From Candidatus Butyricimonas faecavium (lineage in GTDB: Bacteria > Bacteroidota > Bacteroidia > Bacteroidales > Marinifilaceae), in the NCBI GenBank assembly GCA_944321125.1, contig CALUKD010000001.1:124001-188000 (forward strand): a DNA stretch of 64,000 bases. The letters run 5' to 3'. Both the position numbers and the translations under genes were made by a program. Position 1 is the stretch's first letter. The number at the start of each line of letters is the position of its first letter. Below, in pieces: positions 36,951-46,380 of this stretch. The notes beneath the pieces are model-generated. The model worked only from the letters and a program-made list of their open reading frames with translations, was not told the origin of the DNA and did no database searches.

Positions 36951-36980
36951 AACTGTCTGACTTATCGAAATCAGACAGTT
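36951..36980. promoter_or_regulatory. Perfect hairpin between btuG-like gene and btuB
   Basis: A 10-bp stem (AACTGTCTGA / TCAGACAGTT) with a 10-base loop. In the direction of the operon it is followed by ACTTTTC rather than a clean T run. It may be a partial terminator or an RNA stability element adjusting btuB against btuG levels. Confidence 0.5.
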
Positions 36981-37043
36981 TTCTTTCAAAACATCATTAA
37001 AAGGATATTCTCAAGTAAATCCGATCGAGGAACCCTGTTTCAT

Positions 37044-38153
37044 TTACCGGGGAAACCATATCATTCGTGGTTTTACCCCTACCTGAATAGCAGAAATCGT
37101 TTCGTCAGCCGGAAATTTACGTACAAAACCAGTAAGAATTCCATTGGCATCACAAAGGTAGACCTCTCCCTCCGGAGAAATTCCCATTCCATTCAATCTC
37201 GCTTCAACACCTGGTGTTTCCCGATATAATTTATAGCTATTATCATTAACATCTAAAGCAAATATTGCTAACCGACCTTGTCCTGAAGAAAGGCGTGCAC
37301 AAGCCTGTAATGTAAAATAAATGGTTCCCTTATCAGAAGACAGATAAGATTTGTTATACGTAGCTCCGACAGGTACACCTATTTCCAATTTTTCTTCCCC
37401 ACGTTTAAAGAACGGTATTTCAACAGAATCAATCTTTTGTGTTACCGGATCTATTTTGATCCAATACGCACAGTTTCGGTTTTCCGCATTCTTTCCAGTA
37501 GAGAATATCCATAACTTATTGTTTTTATCCACATGCATTTTACAAGTCTTGACACTTTTACTTATACTTACCGGAATAATACTTTGAGGGCTTCCAGTAA
37601 TATTATTAACATCAAATACAGCTATTCCCGAAGCATCAAGATGGGTTCCGAAAAGTTTATTATCAACAATCGCAATCTCTTCCATACCCCATTCTTCTGC
37701 AAGAGTTATATGTTCAACAATCGTATTCGTAACCGTATTGATTTTAGTAAGTTGATGAATAGAATCTGCCACTATCGCTTCCGATTCACTAATTGGAATA
37801 ATATCCCGAGGCATTCCTATTTTTTCATAATCAATCGTTTCCAAAACAACAAAGGTTGTCGGATCAAGGACCTCTATCCTAGCGGGAGTACTTACCGTAA
37901 GGAAATACTTATTATTGATTGAATTAATAGCATAGGGAGCGCCTTGCAATATTTTCTCATTGGCTTTTTCATAAGCATTCACTTCTATCGTTCCATCTCC
38001 ATAAACGACAGACAGGCCTCCCTCTCTATTTACACCCTCATTCACGACAAGCATTTGTATGTCGCGAGAAGGGGTAATTCCCTCCTTGTCATCATCATTA
38101 CAAGCTGATAATAAAAGGGTACAGAGTATCCCTAAATATAATATTTTTTTCAT
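37044..38153 (-). CDS. BtuG-like surface lipoprotein (beta-propeller, DUF5074-type), copy 2
   Basis: 369 residues with lipoprotein signal LLSACNDD (Cys near residue 18). Repeated propeller-like strands such as VVYGDGTIEVNA, INSINNKYFLTV and IEVLDPTTFVVLETI occur through the length. BtuG proteins of Bacteroides are surface-exposed seven-bladed propellers that capture cobalamin and pass it to BtuB. This copy lies directly between the first BtuG-like gene and btuB, 46 bases after the former. About half the residues look identical to copy 1 by eye. Confidence 0.78.
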   Translation of the reverse strand: MKKILYLGILCTLLLSACNDDDKEGITPSRDIQMLVVNEGVNREGGLSVVYGDGTIEVNAYEKANEKILQGAPYAINSINNKYFLTVSTPARIEVLDPTTFVVLETIDYEKIGMPRDIIPISESEAIVADSIHQLTKINTVTNTIVEHITLAEEWGMEEIAIVDNKLFGTHLDASGIAVFDVNNITGSPQSIIPVSISKSVKTCKMHVDKNNKLWIFSTGKNAENRNCAYWIKIDPVTQKIDSVEIPFFKRGEEKLEIGVPVGATYNKSYLSSDKGTIYFTLQACARLSSGQGRLAIFALDVNDNSYKLYRETPGVEARLNGMGISPEGEVYLCDANGILTGFVRKFPADETISAIQVGVKPRMIWFPR

Positions 38154-38199
38154 AGCCTAATTTCATTTAAAATCAATGACGTATTTTTTTATTTTATTC

Positions 38200-39378
38200 T
38201 TATTCAACAGAAGCTGTTTCGTTTTCTGTAAACCAAATCATTCGGGGATAGACTCCGACTTTAACGGCTGTCTCCGAACCATTTTCTTGAAAATGACGCA
38301 AATATCCTCGTTGTGCCGTATAATCAATTGCATCGCAAACATATACTTCTCCATCTGGAGAAACACCCATTCCATACATTTGAGTGACACCCATGGTTTT
38401 TCGATACAATTTATAATCCTTGGTATCAACATTTAACTCAAAAACAGCAAGCTGATAAGTCCCACTTTTCACGTCAGTACAAGCATTCATACTAAAATAG
38501 ATAGTCCCCTTATCTCCACTGATATCAGATCTATAATAGAGACTACCACTCATGGGAGAATCAATTTCCAAATTTGGATTGCCTTTCTTTAAAAGAGGAA
38601 TTTCAATTACATCCACTACCTCTTCCGTATTAGGATCTATACAATTCCAAAACACACAACTTTCTTTTTGTGTATTCGTACCTGTTGTAAGTACCCACAA
38701 TTTATTATTCTTATCCAAATGCATCTTACTGGTTTTCACATTATCTTTCACCGACACCGGAATAATACGTTTTCCCGATTCTGAAATATTATTTATATCA
38801 AACACCGCAATCCCTTTACCCATTGGATTGGCACCAAAGAGTTTATCACCAATTTTCACAATCTTTTCAATTCCCCAATTAGCCGCAAGAGGTATGTATT
38901 CAACAACACTATAATCGGATGTATTAACCCGCACCAATTGTCCCTGTAAATCAGTCACAATTGCCTCTGTATCATTAATAGGTACCATAAAACGAGGACT
39001 TCCTTTTTGCGTGTAAAGTATCGTACCTATAGATTTAAAAGTCTCTGGCTCTACTACTTCAATTTTGGCAGAACCATTTAACACAACAAAATATTTACCA
39101 TTAAAATAAGTAATAGATTGGGCAACATCTCCCATAGGCACTCCGTTGGCTCTTTCAAAAGCATCCCAAATAACGGTCCCATCCTCATACACGACAGAAA
39201 TATCTGCGGTACCCGTTCCGAATAACCCTTCGTTAACAACAATCATCTTTACTTTATTGACTTCCGGTGTCGGAATCTCTCCATCATTACCATCATCATC
39301 TGTACATGCCACAAACAATACGGCAAAAAATAACCATAAAAACAAAAGCTTTTTCATCATCTTTTTACAAATAAACAT
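38200..39378 (-). CDS. BtuG-like surface lipoprotein (beta-propeller, DUF5074-type), copy 1
   Basis: 392 residues. Lipoprotein signal with FVACTDDD after an MMKKLLFLW start; the MMKK methionines (residues 6-7) may be the true start. An acidic stretch DDDGNDGE after the lipid Cys resembles a Bacteroidetes surface-export signal. Propeller-type repeats are as in the next gene (ISVVYEDGTV, ITYFNGKYFVVL, IEVVEPETF). It is the first gene under the minus-strand cobalamin riboswitch. A role in corrinoid capture is inferred from context and resemblance to BtuG. Confidence 0.8.
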   Translation of the reverse strand: MFICKKMMKKLLFLWLFFAVLFVACTDDDGNDGEIPTPEVNKVKMIVVNEGLFGTGTADISVVYEDGTVIWDAFERANGVPMGDVAQSITYFNGKYFVVLNGSAKIEVVEPETFKSIGTILYTQKGSPRFMVPINDTEAIVTDLQGQLVRVNTSDYSVVEYIPLAANWGIEKIVKIGDKLFGANPMGKGIAVFDINNISESGKRIIPVSVKDNVKTSKMHLDKNNKLWVLTTGTNTQKESCVFWNCIDPNTEEVVDVIEIPLLKKGNPNLEIDSPMSGSLYYRSDISGDKGTIYFSMNACTDVKSGTYQLAVFELNVDTKDYKLYRKTMGVTQMYGMGVSPDGEVYVCDAIDYTAQRGYLRHFQENGSETAVKVGVYPRMIWFTENETASVE

Positions 39379-39487
39379 TTAAAATAAGGATGAAAACAGT
39401 GAACAAAAAGTTTTTGAACGTGTGCACTCCGATCTTAAACCAATTGATTCATCGTTTACTCCCCGAAACTTTGAATACTATTACAAT

Positions 39488-39656
39488 TCTGGCAGGTTTT
39501 CTGACTTACTTCGTCTTTGGACATCCTTCCCATTTTCATTCGAAACAGTGGATACGAGTCTTGCCAAAGACACTGATGAAGCTTACAGCAGCGGGCCTGT
39601 TCCGGATTCTCACCGGATTCCCTTTTCACCACATGACTAAACAATCATGTGACACC
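39488..39656 (-). promoter_or_regulatory. Cobalamin riboswitch controlling btuG-btuG-btuB
   Basis: The minus strand carries the conserved core: AAGGGAATCCGGTGAGAATC, CCCGCTGCTGTAA, a CCACTG element, GGGAAGG, and the B12 box AAGTCAGAAAACCTGCC (complement of 39491-39507). It ends about 110 bases before the first btuG-like gene. Binding of cobalamin should repress the receptor operon. Confidence 0.95.
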
Positions 39657-39666
39657 AAAATCGTTG

Positions 39667-39697
39667 CAAAAATAGAAAAAATAAACATGATCTGAAA
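39667..39697 (-). promoter_or_regulatory. Promoter for the btuG-btuG-btuB operon
   Basis: On the minus strand TATTTTTG (39667-39674) matches TAnnTTTG and a TTTC element lies 19 bases further upstream (39694-39697). The start would fall at about 39660, immediately before the riboswitch. Confidence 0.6.
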
Positions 39698-39771
39698 TCT
39701 CAGATACATTTTATTTTCATCGTCCTTAAATATGATATAAATCACATGGGAAAGACTATTTTCAAGTGCCT

Positions 39772-39802
39772 TTTGCAATTTTGAAAATATATATTACTTT
39801 CG
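39772..39802 (+). promoter_or_regulatory. Promoter for the btuFCD operon
   Basis: TTTG at 39772-39775, a 19-base spacer, then TACTTTCG at 39795-39802, one base from TAnnTTTG. The start would fall near 39808, about 30 bases before the plus-strand riboswitch. Confidence 0.55.
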
Positions 39803-39837
39803 TGCCATCATAGTTCTAATACAATATTATACTTATA

Positions 39838-39990
39838 TTGAGGATGAAAAGGGAATCCGGTGAGAATCCGGAACAATACCCGTTGCTGTATTTTCCCCTC
39901 TTTGGAGGATATTTGTTTATTGTACTCTTTCTTGCCACTGGTTTAAACCGGGAAGGCGCAATAAACGGGATAAGTCAGAAGACCTGCTAT
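39838..39990 (+). promoter_or_regulatory. Cobalamin riboswitch controlling btuFCD
   Basis: The conserved elements occur in order: AAAGGGAATCCGGTGAGAATC, CCCGTTGCTGTA, GCCACTGG, GGGAAGGCGC and the B12 box AAGTCAGAAGACCTGC (39972-39987). The first gene begins 65 bases later. It is divergent from the other cobalamin riboswitch, with about 180 bases between the two. Confidence 0.95.
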
Positions 39991-40054
39991 GATTTACAAA
40001 GATTTACATTCGCGGGGGTCGGATGATTTATCAGAATACTATTATTAATAAGAT

Positions 40055-41179
40055 ATGAAACAAATATTATTTCTATTTACAATCGCCTGTCTTTTGACTC
40101 TACTCGGTTGCCGGTCGAAATCCGCGACCACTTTTACCAAGCAGGTCTACACGCCGGAGTACGCCAAAGGATTTGACATTATGGGTGCGGATGATACGGA
40201 AAGTACTATTATTCATGTACGAAATCCTTGGCAGGGAGCAAAAGACGTTGAGATGTCCTACTTCGTATCGCGAAACGGGGAACAAGCCCCGAAAGACTTT
40301 GATGGAGTAGTCATTCCCGCCGGGGCAAAACGGATCGTGTGTATGTCATCATCCTATATTGCCATGTTGGATGCCATAAACCAAGTGGAACGAGTCGTGG
40401 GTGTTTCCGGCATTCATTTTATCACAAACCCGTATATTAACGAGCATAAAAAGACGATCAAGGATATGGGGGCAGAAATCAACTACGAATTGCTCGTGGG
40501 GTTAAACCCGGACCTTGTGCTTCTCTACGGGATTGGAGACGCTCAATCCACGGTTACTGATAAACTGAAAGAATTGAACATTCCTTATATGTACGTGGCC
40601 GAATATTTGGAAGAATCGCCATTAGGGAAAGCCGAATGGTTGGTTGCCATTTCCGAACTGACAGACAATCGCCTAGACGGGATCAAAGCATTTCAGGCAA
40701 TCCCCGAACGGTATAATAAGTTGAAACAATTAACGTCAAACGTAACAGAACGCCCGACCGTCATGCTGAATACGCCTTGGAACGACAGTTGGTCAATGCC
40801 TTCCGTGAAAAGTTACGTGGCACAATTAATTTCGGATGCGGGGGGAGAATATATTTACAAGAAAAACACCTCCCACGGGGCTGAATCAATTGGCCTAGAG
40901 ACGGCCTACGGGCTGATCCGGGAAGCAGATATTTGGTTGAATGTCGGCATGGCAACCACGATGGACGAACTGAAAACCATGAATCCGAAATTCAAGGACG
41001 CGAAAGCAATCCGGGAAAAGAAAGTCTATAATAACAATTTACGCCTAAACCCCGGAGGAGGAAATGATTATTGGGAGTCGGGATCGGTTCACCCGGATAT
41101 CGTACTCCGGGATTTAATAAAGATTCTACACCCGGAATTAATTTCGGAAGAACTATATTATTATAGGCACTTAGAATAG
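40055..41179 (+). CDS. btuF: ABC transporter substrate-binding lipoprotein, probable BtuF
   Basis: 374 residues with lipobox LLGC (Cys19). Class III periplasmic binding fold of the BtuF/FecB type: AKRIVCMSSSYIAMLDAI start of the first lobe, GAEINYELLVGLNPDLVLLYG hinge, and a second lobe with INLNVGMATTMDEL-like ending. It should deliver cobalamin to the inner-membrane permease. First gene downstream of the plus-strand cobalamin riboswitch, which is strong evidence for corrinoid rather than iron-siderophore cargo. Confidence 0.88.
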   Translation: MKQILFLFTIACLLTLLGCRSKSATTFTKQVYTPEYAKGFDIMGADDTESTIIHVRNPWQGAKDVEMSYFVSRNGEQAPKDFDGVVIPAGAKRIVCMSSSYIAMLDAINQVERVVGVSGIHFITNPYINEHKKTIKDMGAEINYELLVGLNPDLVLLYGIGDAQSTVTDKLKELNIPYMYVAEYLEESPLGKAEWLVAISELTDNRLDGIKAFQAIPERYNKLKQLTSNVTERPTVMLNTPWNDSWSMPSVKSYVAQLISDAGGEYIYKKNTSHGAESIGLETAYGLIREADIWLNVGMATTMDELKTMNPKFKDAKAIREKKVYNNNLRLNPGGGNDYWESGSVHPDIVLRDLIKILHPELISEELYYYRHLE

Positions 41180-41223
41180 CTTAGAATTTAAAGTTTAAGA
41201 AACAAAAGAACCCGAAACCAGTA

Positions 41224-42234
41224 ATGCTACACATGAACCGCAAGACGATCATATTCACATTTCTGATACCCCTAGCAATTATCTTGTTCGTACTTGACCT
41301 GCTATCGGGAGATTCAACACTTTCCGCGGGACAAGTATGGAATGTGTTCACGGGTAACGTTACCGATGAAACAACCCGGAATATCGTACTGTCCATCCGG
41401 CTGGTAAGGGTGGTCGTGGCTATTCTGATCGGCGTGGCTCTTTCGATAAGCGGTTTACAGATGCAAACCGTTTTCCGAAATCCTCTGGCAGATCCCTATT
41501 TACTGGGAGTAAGTTCCGGATCAGGATTGGGCGTTGCCTTTTTTATTTTGGGTGCACCCCTATTCGGATTGGCACATTCCGGATTCTGGCAGTCCGTGGG
41601 AATTGTCGGGGCTGGATGGGGGGGCGCTGTTATGGTGTTGCTATTGATAGCAATCATCAGCCGTTACGTGAAGAATATTCTCGGAGTGCTGATCATGGGG
41701 GTAATGATCGGCTACATCGCGGGAGCTATTATACAGATTTTACAATACTTAAGTTCAGCGGAACAACTGAAAATGTTTTTCCTATGGTCAATGGGTTCCT
41801 TGGGACATGTTACAACCACGAAACTCTTCATCATGATTCCCGTAATTTGCATGGGAATTATTCTCGCAATCTATTGTATCAAAGTATTGAATCTTCTGTT
41901 GTTGGGGGAAAATTATGCCCAAACTATGGGATTAAATATTCGACGGGCCCGGACACTTATTTTCATATCGACAACATTGCTCACCGGAACCGTGACCGCT
42001 TTTTGCGGTCCGGTAGGCTTCCTCGGGCTTGCCGTACCTCACGTGGCCCGCATGTTATTCAATGATGCCGATCACCGGACGCTTTTACCGGGAAGTATAT
42101 TACTAGGTATCATGGCCATGCTGCTATGTGATATTATTGCTAAAACACTCGTACTACCTGTCAACTGCATTACTGCCCTACTAGGAATTCCGGTGATCAT
42201 ATGGGTAGTATATAAAAATCTTAGACCGGCATGA
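41224..42234 (+). CDS. btuC: FecCD-family ABC permease, probable BtuC
   Basis: 336 residues with about ten hydrophobic segments. Family motifs include SIRLVRVVVAILIGVALSISG near residue 60, the FRNPLADPYLLGVSSGSGLG signature near residue 85, and GPVGFLGLAVPHVAR near residue 265. The true start may be the ATG at 41233 (three codons in). Its stop overlaps the ATP-binding gene by four bases (ATGA), which indicates coupled translation. Confidence 0.92.
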   Translation: MLHMNRKTIIFTFLIPLAIILFVLDLLSGDSTLSAGQVWNVFTGNVTDETTRNIVLSIRLVRVVVAILIGVALSISGLQMQTVFRNPLADPYLLGVSSGSGLGVAFFILGAPLFGLAHSGFWQSVGIVGAGWGGAVMVLLLIAIISRYVKNILGVLIMGVMIGYIAGAIIQILQYLSSAEQLKMFFLWSMGSLGHVTTTKLFIMIPVICMGIILAIYCIKVLNLLLLGENYAQTMGLNIRRARTLIFISTTLLTGTVTAFCGPVGFLGLAVPHVARMLFNDADHRTLLPGSILLGIMAMLLCDIIAKTLVLPVNCITALLGIPVIIWVVYKNLRPA

Positions 42235-42998
42235 TACAATTAGAAGCATTAACATTAGGATACGGACAACAAATTCTGTTAGACCAAGCGTCTGCCAACT
42301 TGGATAAAGGCGGACTAATCGCCCTGTTGGGACGTAACGGCAGCGGGAAAAGTTCCTTACTGCGGGCAATAGCCGGACTAGGAACAATCAGGTCCGGACG
42401 AATATTACTGGCAGGGAGAGACCTTGCCGAGTTACAACCGGAAAAACGGGCCCGTATAGTCAGCTTCGTGACCACTGAAAAGGTACGGATTCCTAACCTG
42501 AAATGCCGGGATGTAGTTGCCCTCGGACGAGCGCCTTACACGAACTGGGTTGGACACCTGCAACCGCAAGATCGAGAGATCATTGATAAATCCCTCGCAT
42601 TACTCGATATGGCCTCCTATGCAGAACGAACAATGGATCAGATGTCGGACGGGGAATGCCAGCGAATCATGATTGCCCGGGCCCTTGCTCAAGATACCCC
42701 CATCATCCTGCTTGATGAACCCACCTCTTTCCTAGATCTGCCAAACCGTTACGAGCTTGGTGTTCTATTACAGAAACTGGCCCATGAACAAAATAAATGT
42801 ATCCTTTTTTCAACCCACGAACTCGACATCGCTCTCACTCTCTGTGACTACATCGCCCTGATTGATCGCCCGCATTTGCACTACCAACCCACGCAACAAA
42901 TGATTAACAGCGGTCATATCGAATGCCTGTTCCGTAACGAAACCATCACGTTCGATCCGAAAGAATTGCGTATCCGAGTCCAGAGAAAGGCCCCTTAA
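42231..42998 (+). CDS. btuD: ABC transporter ATP-binding protein, probable BtuD
   Basis: 255 residues with Walker A GRNGSGKSS, a Q-loop region (STEK area, slightly divergent as SFVTTEK), signature MSDGECQRIMIARAL, Walker B IILLDEPTSFLD and the H-loop STHELD. Energises the BtuC permease for cobalamin import. The signature reads MSDGE rather than LSGGE, which is within the range of this subfamily. Last gene of the riboswitch-controlled operon, converging on trkA. Confidence 0.92.
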   Translation: MIQLEALTLGYGQQILLDQASANLDKGGLIALLGRNGSGKSSLLRAIAGLGTIRSGRILLAGRDLAELQPEKRARIVSFVTTEKVRIPNLKCRDVVALGRAPYTNWVGHLQPQDREIIDKSLALLDMASYAERTMDQMSDGECQRIMIARALAQDTPIILLDEPTSFLDLPNRYELGVLLQKLAHEQNKCILFSTHELDIALTLCDYIALIDRPHLHYQPTQQMINSGHIECLFRNETITFDPKELRIRVQRKAP

Positions 42999-43045
42999 CA
43001 GTAGGCATTAAACTTTTCATTCATTATCGATAATCATACAAAAAA

Positions 43046-43714
43046 TCAAGAAACCTGAATTCCAAGTTTCCGGAAGTTTTTCGGGTGGCCGAAAAGTACA
43101 AACACATCCTTTTCGACAAAAACGGTTTCATCAGACGGGTTATTCATCACCAATGATTTATCGATTTTAGCATCATAGCGTTTTAAAGCAATCAATTTTA
43201 AACCGAATTCTTCCTCGAATTTCGCATCACCTAATTTCCGTCCGATAAAACGGGGCGGTATTTCCCACTCGATGATTAAATGGTCATCATCAACAACGTA
43301 AGAATCTATGGTTGTCCCCAATTCTACTTTCGTTGCGAAAAAATCAGCATACTCCCATTCCGGATTAATGGTCTCCGTGATTCCCATAGACTTTAGAATC
43401 ACCTTATGCACCGGTGAAATAGCCCGAGCCACGATACGTTTCACGCCAAACTGTTTCAATAATGCAATGACAAACAGTGATGTTCCAAAATCTTTCCCAA
43501 ACACCACGAATACCACATCCACTTCTGTCAAAGGCAATGTTTGTAACGCCTGCTCATTTTTCACATCCAATGCCACAGTATTTGTAATGGAATCCTTGTA
43601 TAAGTTAATCTTACTGATATCGGAATCCACTCCCAACACTTCGTTCCCCCGTTTGGTCAGACGCTGCGACAGTGCAAGTCCGAAATTACCTAATCCAAAT
43701 ACGATACACTTCAT
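43046..43714 (-). CDS. Potassium uptake regulatory subunit, TrkA/KtrA type
   Basis: 222 residues: a Rossmann RCK-N domain (GLGNFGLALSQRL, acidic VDSD at the end of strand 2) to about residue 135 and an RCK-C domain to the end. It gates the membrane subunit in response to nucleotide. Encoded 22 bases downstream of the TrkH/KtrB gene on the same strand. A single-RCK protein, so KtrA-like rather than the double-RCK E. coli TrkA. Confidence 0.9.
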   Translation of the reverse strand: MKCIVFGLGNFGLALSQRLTKRGNEVLGVDSDISKINLYKDSITNTVALDVKNEQALQTLPLTEVDVVFVVFGKDFGTSLFVIALLKQFGVKRIVARAISPVHKVILKSMGITETINPEWEYADFFATKVELGTTIDSYVVDDDHLIIEWEIPPRFIGRKLGDAKFEEEFGLKLIALKRYDAKIDKSLVMNNPSDETVFVEKDVFVLFGHPKNFRKLGIQVS

Positions 43715-43736
43715 AATAATTGAAAATTGAAATTGA

Positions 43737-45551
43737 TTAAACGATTACGGTTTCATCAGGATACGTGTAAAGTTTTACCTCCTGACGACGAATGAAACAA
43801 GCCAAAAGAGTGATTAAGCCTACACGACCGACAAACATAGTGAGAGCAACAACCATTTTACTTGCCACGCATAAATGAGGTGTCAAATCCAAAGTCAGCC
43901 CCACTGTTCCCAAGGCAGAAACGATCTCAAAAACGGCTTGAGTTAGTGTTGCTTCCGGCTCTAAGATAACAATGACAAAAACAGCAAAAATAATCCACAA
44001 GATAGAAAGCATGATGATCGAATGCGCACGATTCACGTTTTCCCGAGTTAATTGACGGTGTGCGATGACAACCCGATCGTTTCCCGCAAGATTCGCCCAT
44101 ATATTTTTTAAGGCAATTACGAAAGTAGTCACTTTGATACCACCTCCCGTGGACATCGGAGCCGCTCCGATCCACATCAGGACAATCGTGAGAAGGATTG
44201 TCGGAACGTGCAGCATGGACATATCCACGTTGTTAAAACCTGCCGTACGAGGAGTGACGGCTCCCATAAACGAAGTGGCAAATTTTCCCGTGAGCGACAT
44301 TCCGTCCAACACGTTATGATTTTCAAATATCCAGAACAAAGCCGTACCCACAACAAGCAGGATTAAAGTGGTCGGTAGCACGATACGCGTTGTCGTACTC
44401 ACGATACGGGGTTCGTAAACCACCTTGTAATTCATTCCCAATAGGCATTTGATCTTATTCCGAATACCGTAATGCAGAAGCCGCCCGTAATTGAACAAGA
44501 TTGGAAATCCGATACCCCCAAATATAATCAAAAAAGCCAGAATGACCTGTAAACCATACAAATGCCTGATCAAAGGATCATAGAGGTTACCCGGTAACGT
44601 GGAAAATCCTGCATTGCAGAAAGCCGAAATACCATGAAACAAAGCAAAGAAGAATTTATTGTCAATTCCCGCCACATCCTGTATTTGCACGTAGACAAGG
44701 TAAACGCCTATACCTTCAATGATAAACGTGGTCAAGATAATATACACGACCGTCTTGAAAATATCACTCAAAGAAGCTTCATTTAACAGGTTTTTCATCA
44801 TAAACTGATCATGAAAAGATGTCCCGCTCAAAAATGACATGGCAAAAAAGCTAGTAAAGGTCATCACCCCGATTCCCCCGACTTGAATCAGCATAAGCAG
44901 CACGACCTGCCCGGTTAACGTGAAGGTGGTTCCCGTATCAACGACAGTCAACCCGGTCACACACACGGCACTTGTCGAGGTAAATAAGGCATCCAAGAAA
45001 CTGATCCCCTCGTACGTCGCATTAGGTAATCCTAATAGGACTGCTCCAAACAGGATGATAAATAAAAAACTCACGGCAAATAGGACTTCCGCTTTTACCC
45101 GACTTCGCAGGACAACAAATACCTGTTTCGAAAGTTGTATAATACTCAATAGTAATACCACACCATATGTCAGAATCCGCTCAACTTTGAAAAGGAAAGG
45201 ATTGATCACCTCGAAATCCGGTCGGTCAAAATGTTTGGAAAACAAGGTTAAAGCAAACAAAAAAAGCAACACCAATACTTCTATCCAAAATCCTTTTTCC
45301 GCCCGCAGTAACCTGAAATTAAACAAGAACCGCAATAAACCAAGAACCACGAAAAGGCGTATGATAGTCCGATAGGTATAATATATCTCATGAGAATAAT
45401 CAGCCGGCATATCAAAGCCAAAACGATAAATGACTAAAATAATCGCAAGAAAAGAAGCCAAGAATAACAACACGTTACTCACTAGCTCGACAATTCGTTT
45501 TACAGACTTATAAATCTTTCTCGCCCGATAACGGAATTCCACTGAAAACAT
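43737..45551 (-). CDS. Potassium transporter membrane subunit, TrkH/KtrB family
   Basis: 604 residues. After about 150 residues of additional N-terminal helices comes the four-repeat pore domain with selectivity loops visible as TSAVCVTGL, ISAFCNAGF, VTPRTAGF and VSALGTVGL. This mediates K+ (or K+/Na+) uptake with the RCK subunit encoded next. The extended N-terminus compared with KtrB is common in Bacteroidetes members. The two genes form an operon. Confidence 0.92.
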   Translation of the reverse strand: MFSVEFRYRARKIYKSVKRIVELVSNVLLFLASFLAIILVIYRFGFDMPADYSHEIYYTYRTIIRLFVVLGLLRFLFNFRLLRAEKGFWIEVLVLLFLFALTLFSKHFDRPDFEVINPFLFKVERILTYGVVLLLSIIQLSKQVFVVLRSRVKAEVLFAVSFLFIILFGAVLLGLPNATYEGISFLDALFTSTSAVCVTGLTVVDTGTTFTLTGQVVLLMLIQVGGIGVMTFTSFFAMSFLSGTSFHDQFMMKNLLNEASLSDIFKTVVYIILTTFIIEGIGVYLVYVQIQDVAGIDNKFFFALFHGISAFCNAGFSTLPGNLYDPLIRHLYGLQVILAFLIIFGGIGFPILFNYGRLLHYGIRNKIKCLLGMNYKVVYEPRIVSTTTRIVLPTTLILLVVGTALFWIFENHNVLDGMSLTGKFATSFMGAVTPRTAGFNNVDMSMLHVPTILLTIVLMWIGAAPMSTGGGIKVTTFVIALKNIWANLAGNDRVVIAHRQLTRENVNRAHSIIMLSILWIIFAVFVIVILEPEATLTQAVFEIVSALGTVGLTLDLTPHLCVASKMVVALTMFVGRVGLITLLACFIRRQEVKLYTYPDETVIV

Positions 45552-45664
45552 AACACCAACTTTTTTAATAAATAACGTTAAGTGATGATTTCAGGTTTCA
45601 CAAATTGTCAACAATTATATATCCGATAGGTAATACTTTTACCAAATCCTGATTCCCATCACAA

Positions 45665-46033
45665 TTATTTCATAAATACAAAATACACAGCCAGTACCAA
45701 ACAAATACAAGCAGCCAAGTGATTCCATTGGAAAGTTACACCTTTGAAAAAAAGCATGGAGAATATGATGAAGATGGTCAAAGTTATCACCTCCTGAACC
45801 ACTTTTAACTGCATCAGAGAAAAAGGTCCCCCGTTCCCAATGAATCCCAAACGATTAGCCGGTACCTGAGCACAATATTCAAATAAAGCGATACTCCACG
45901 AAAACAGAATTACCCCGAAAAGAGGCCAGTTATCTATCCATTTCATTTCCTGTAACTTCAGATGGCCATACCAAGCAAAGGTCATGAACACGTTTGAAAC
46001 GATCAATAATAATATCGCATAAAATCCCTGCAT
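45665..46033 (-). CDS. DMT-superfamily DUF486 small membrane protein
   Basis: 122 residues with four predicted helices, starting MQGFYAILLLIVSNVFMTFAWYGHLK and containing FEYCAQVPANRLG, the features of the DUF486 family in the drug/metabolite transporter superfamily. Substrate unknown. It lies 113 bases upstream of the potassium genes on the same strand and may or may not share their transcript. Confidence 0.88.
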   Translation of the reverse strand: MQGFYAILLLIVSNVFMTFAWYGHLKLQEMKWIDNWPLFGVILFSWSIALFEYCAQVPANRLGFIGNGGPFSLMQLKVVQEVITLTIFIIFSMLFFKGVTFQWNHLAACICLVLAVYFVFMK

Positions 46034-46380
46034 ATTTTCCAGTTATTTACAATTTCCTATAAAATATTACAAAAGTACAAATTTCAAAAGAAATTCATTT
46101 GAGAGATCATCAATATCTCGTAATAAATTATGCATCTCTTTCAATCAAGATATGTATGCACGCTATTACTAGGATAAATAATATGTAAAAGGTAACAAAG
46201 CTGTATTCGAGGTGTTTACTGAATATACCATTGTCATTGAAAACTGGGAAGTTAAAAAGCAAGAAACAATCTCAAGAACGGAAATCCTCCATATAAAAAA
46301 CAAGAAATTGAAGAAATTTCGGTCTGCAAACATTATCTTTGTCAAATAACGGATAAATTTTACCATTAACGTGTAGTATC
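46034..46380. other. Intergenic stretch with an open frame lacking a start codon
   Basis: 347 bases. On the plus strand 46185-46349 is open for 54 codons and reads protein-like (VKGNKAVFEVFTEYTIVIEN at its start) but begins just after a stop with no ATG, GTG or TTG. It may be a relic. A promoter box for the next gene is at 46334-46341. Nothing else is visible. Confidence 0.35.
46334..46341 (+). promoter_or_regulatory. -7 box upstream of the AAA ATPase gene
   Basis: TATCTTTG, an exact TAnnTTTG match, 39 bases before the ATG. No clear -33 element. Confidence 0.5.

Noticed and set aside
39379-40054. Open frames of 62-101 codons across the two riboswitches
   Set aside because: They run through conserved riboswitch cores and have no protein-like features.
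46169-46366. 65-codon minus-strand frame before the AAA ATPase gene
   Set aside because: Opposite strand of the more protein-like plus frame, Phe/Ile-rich only because of A-rich sequence; no support.
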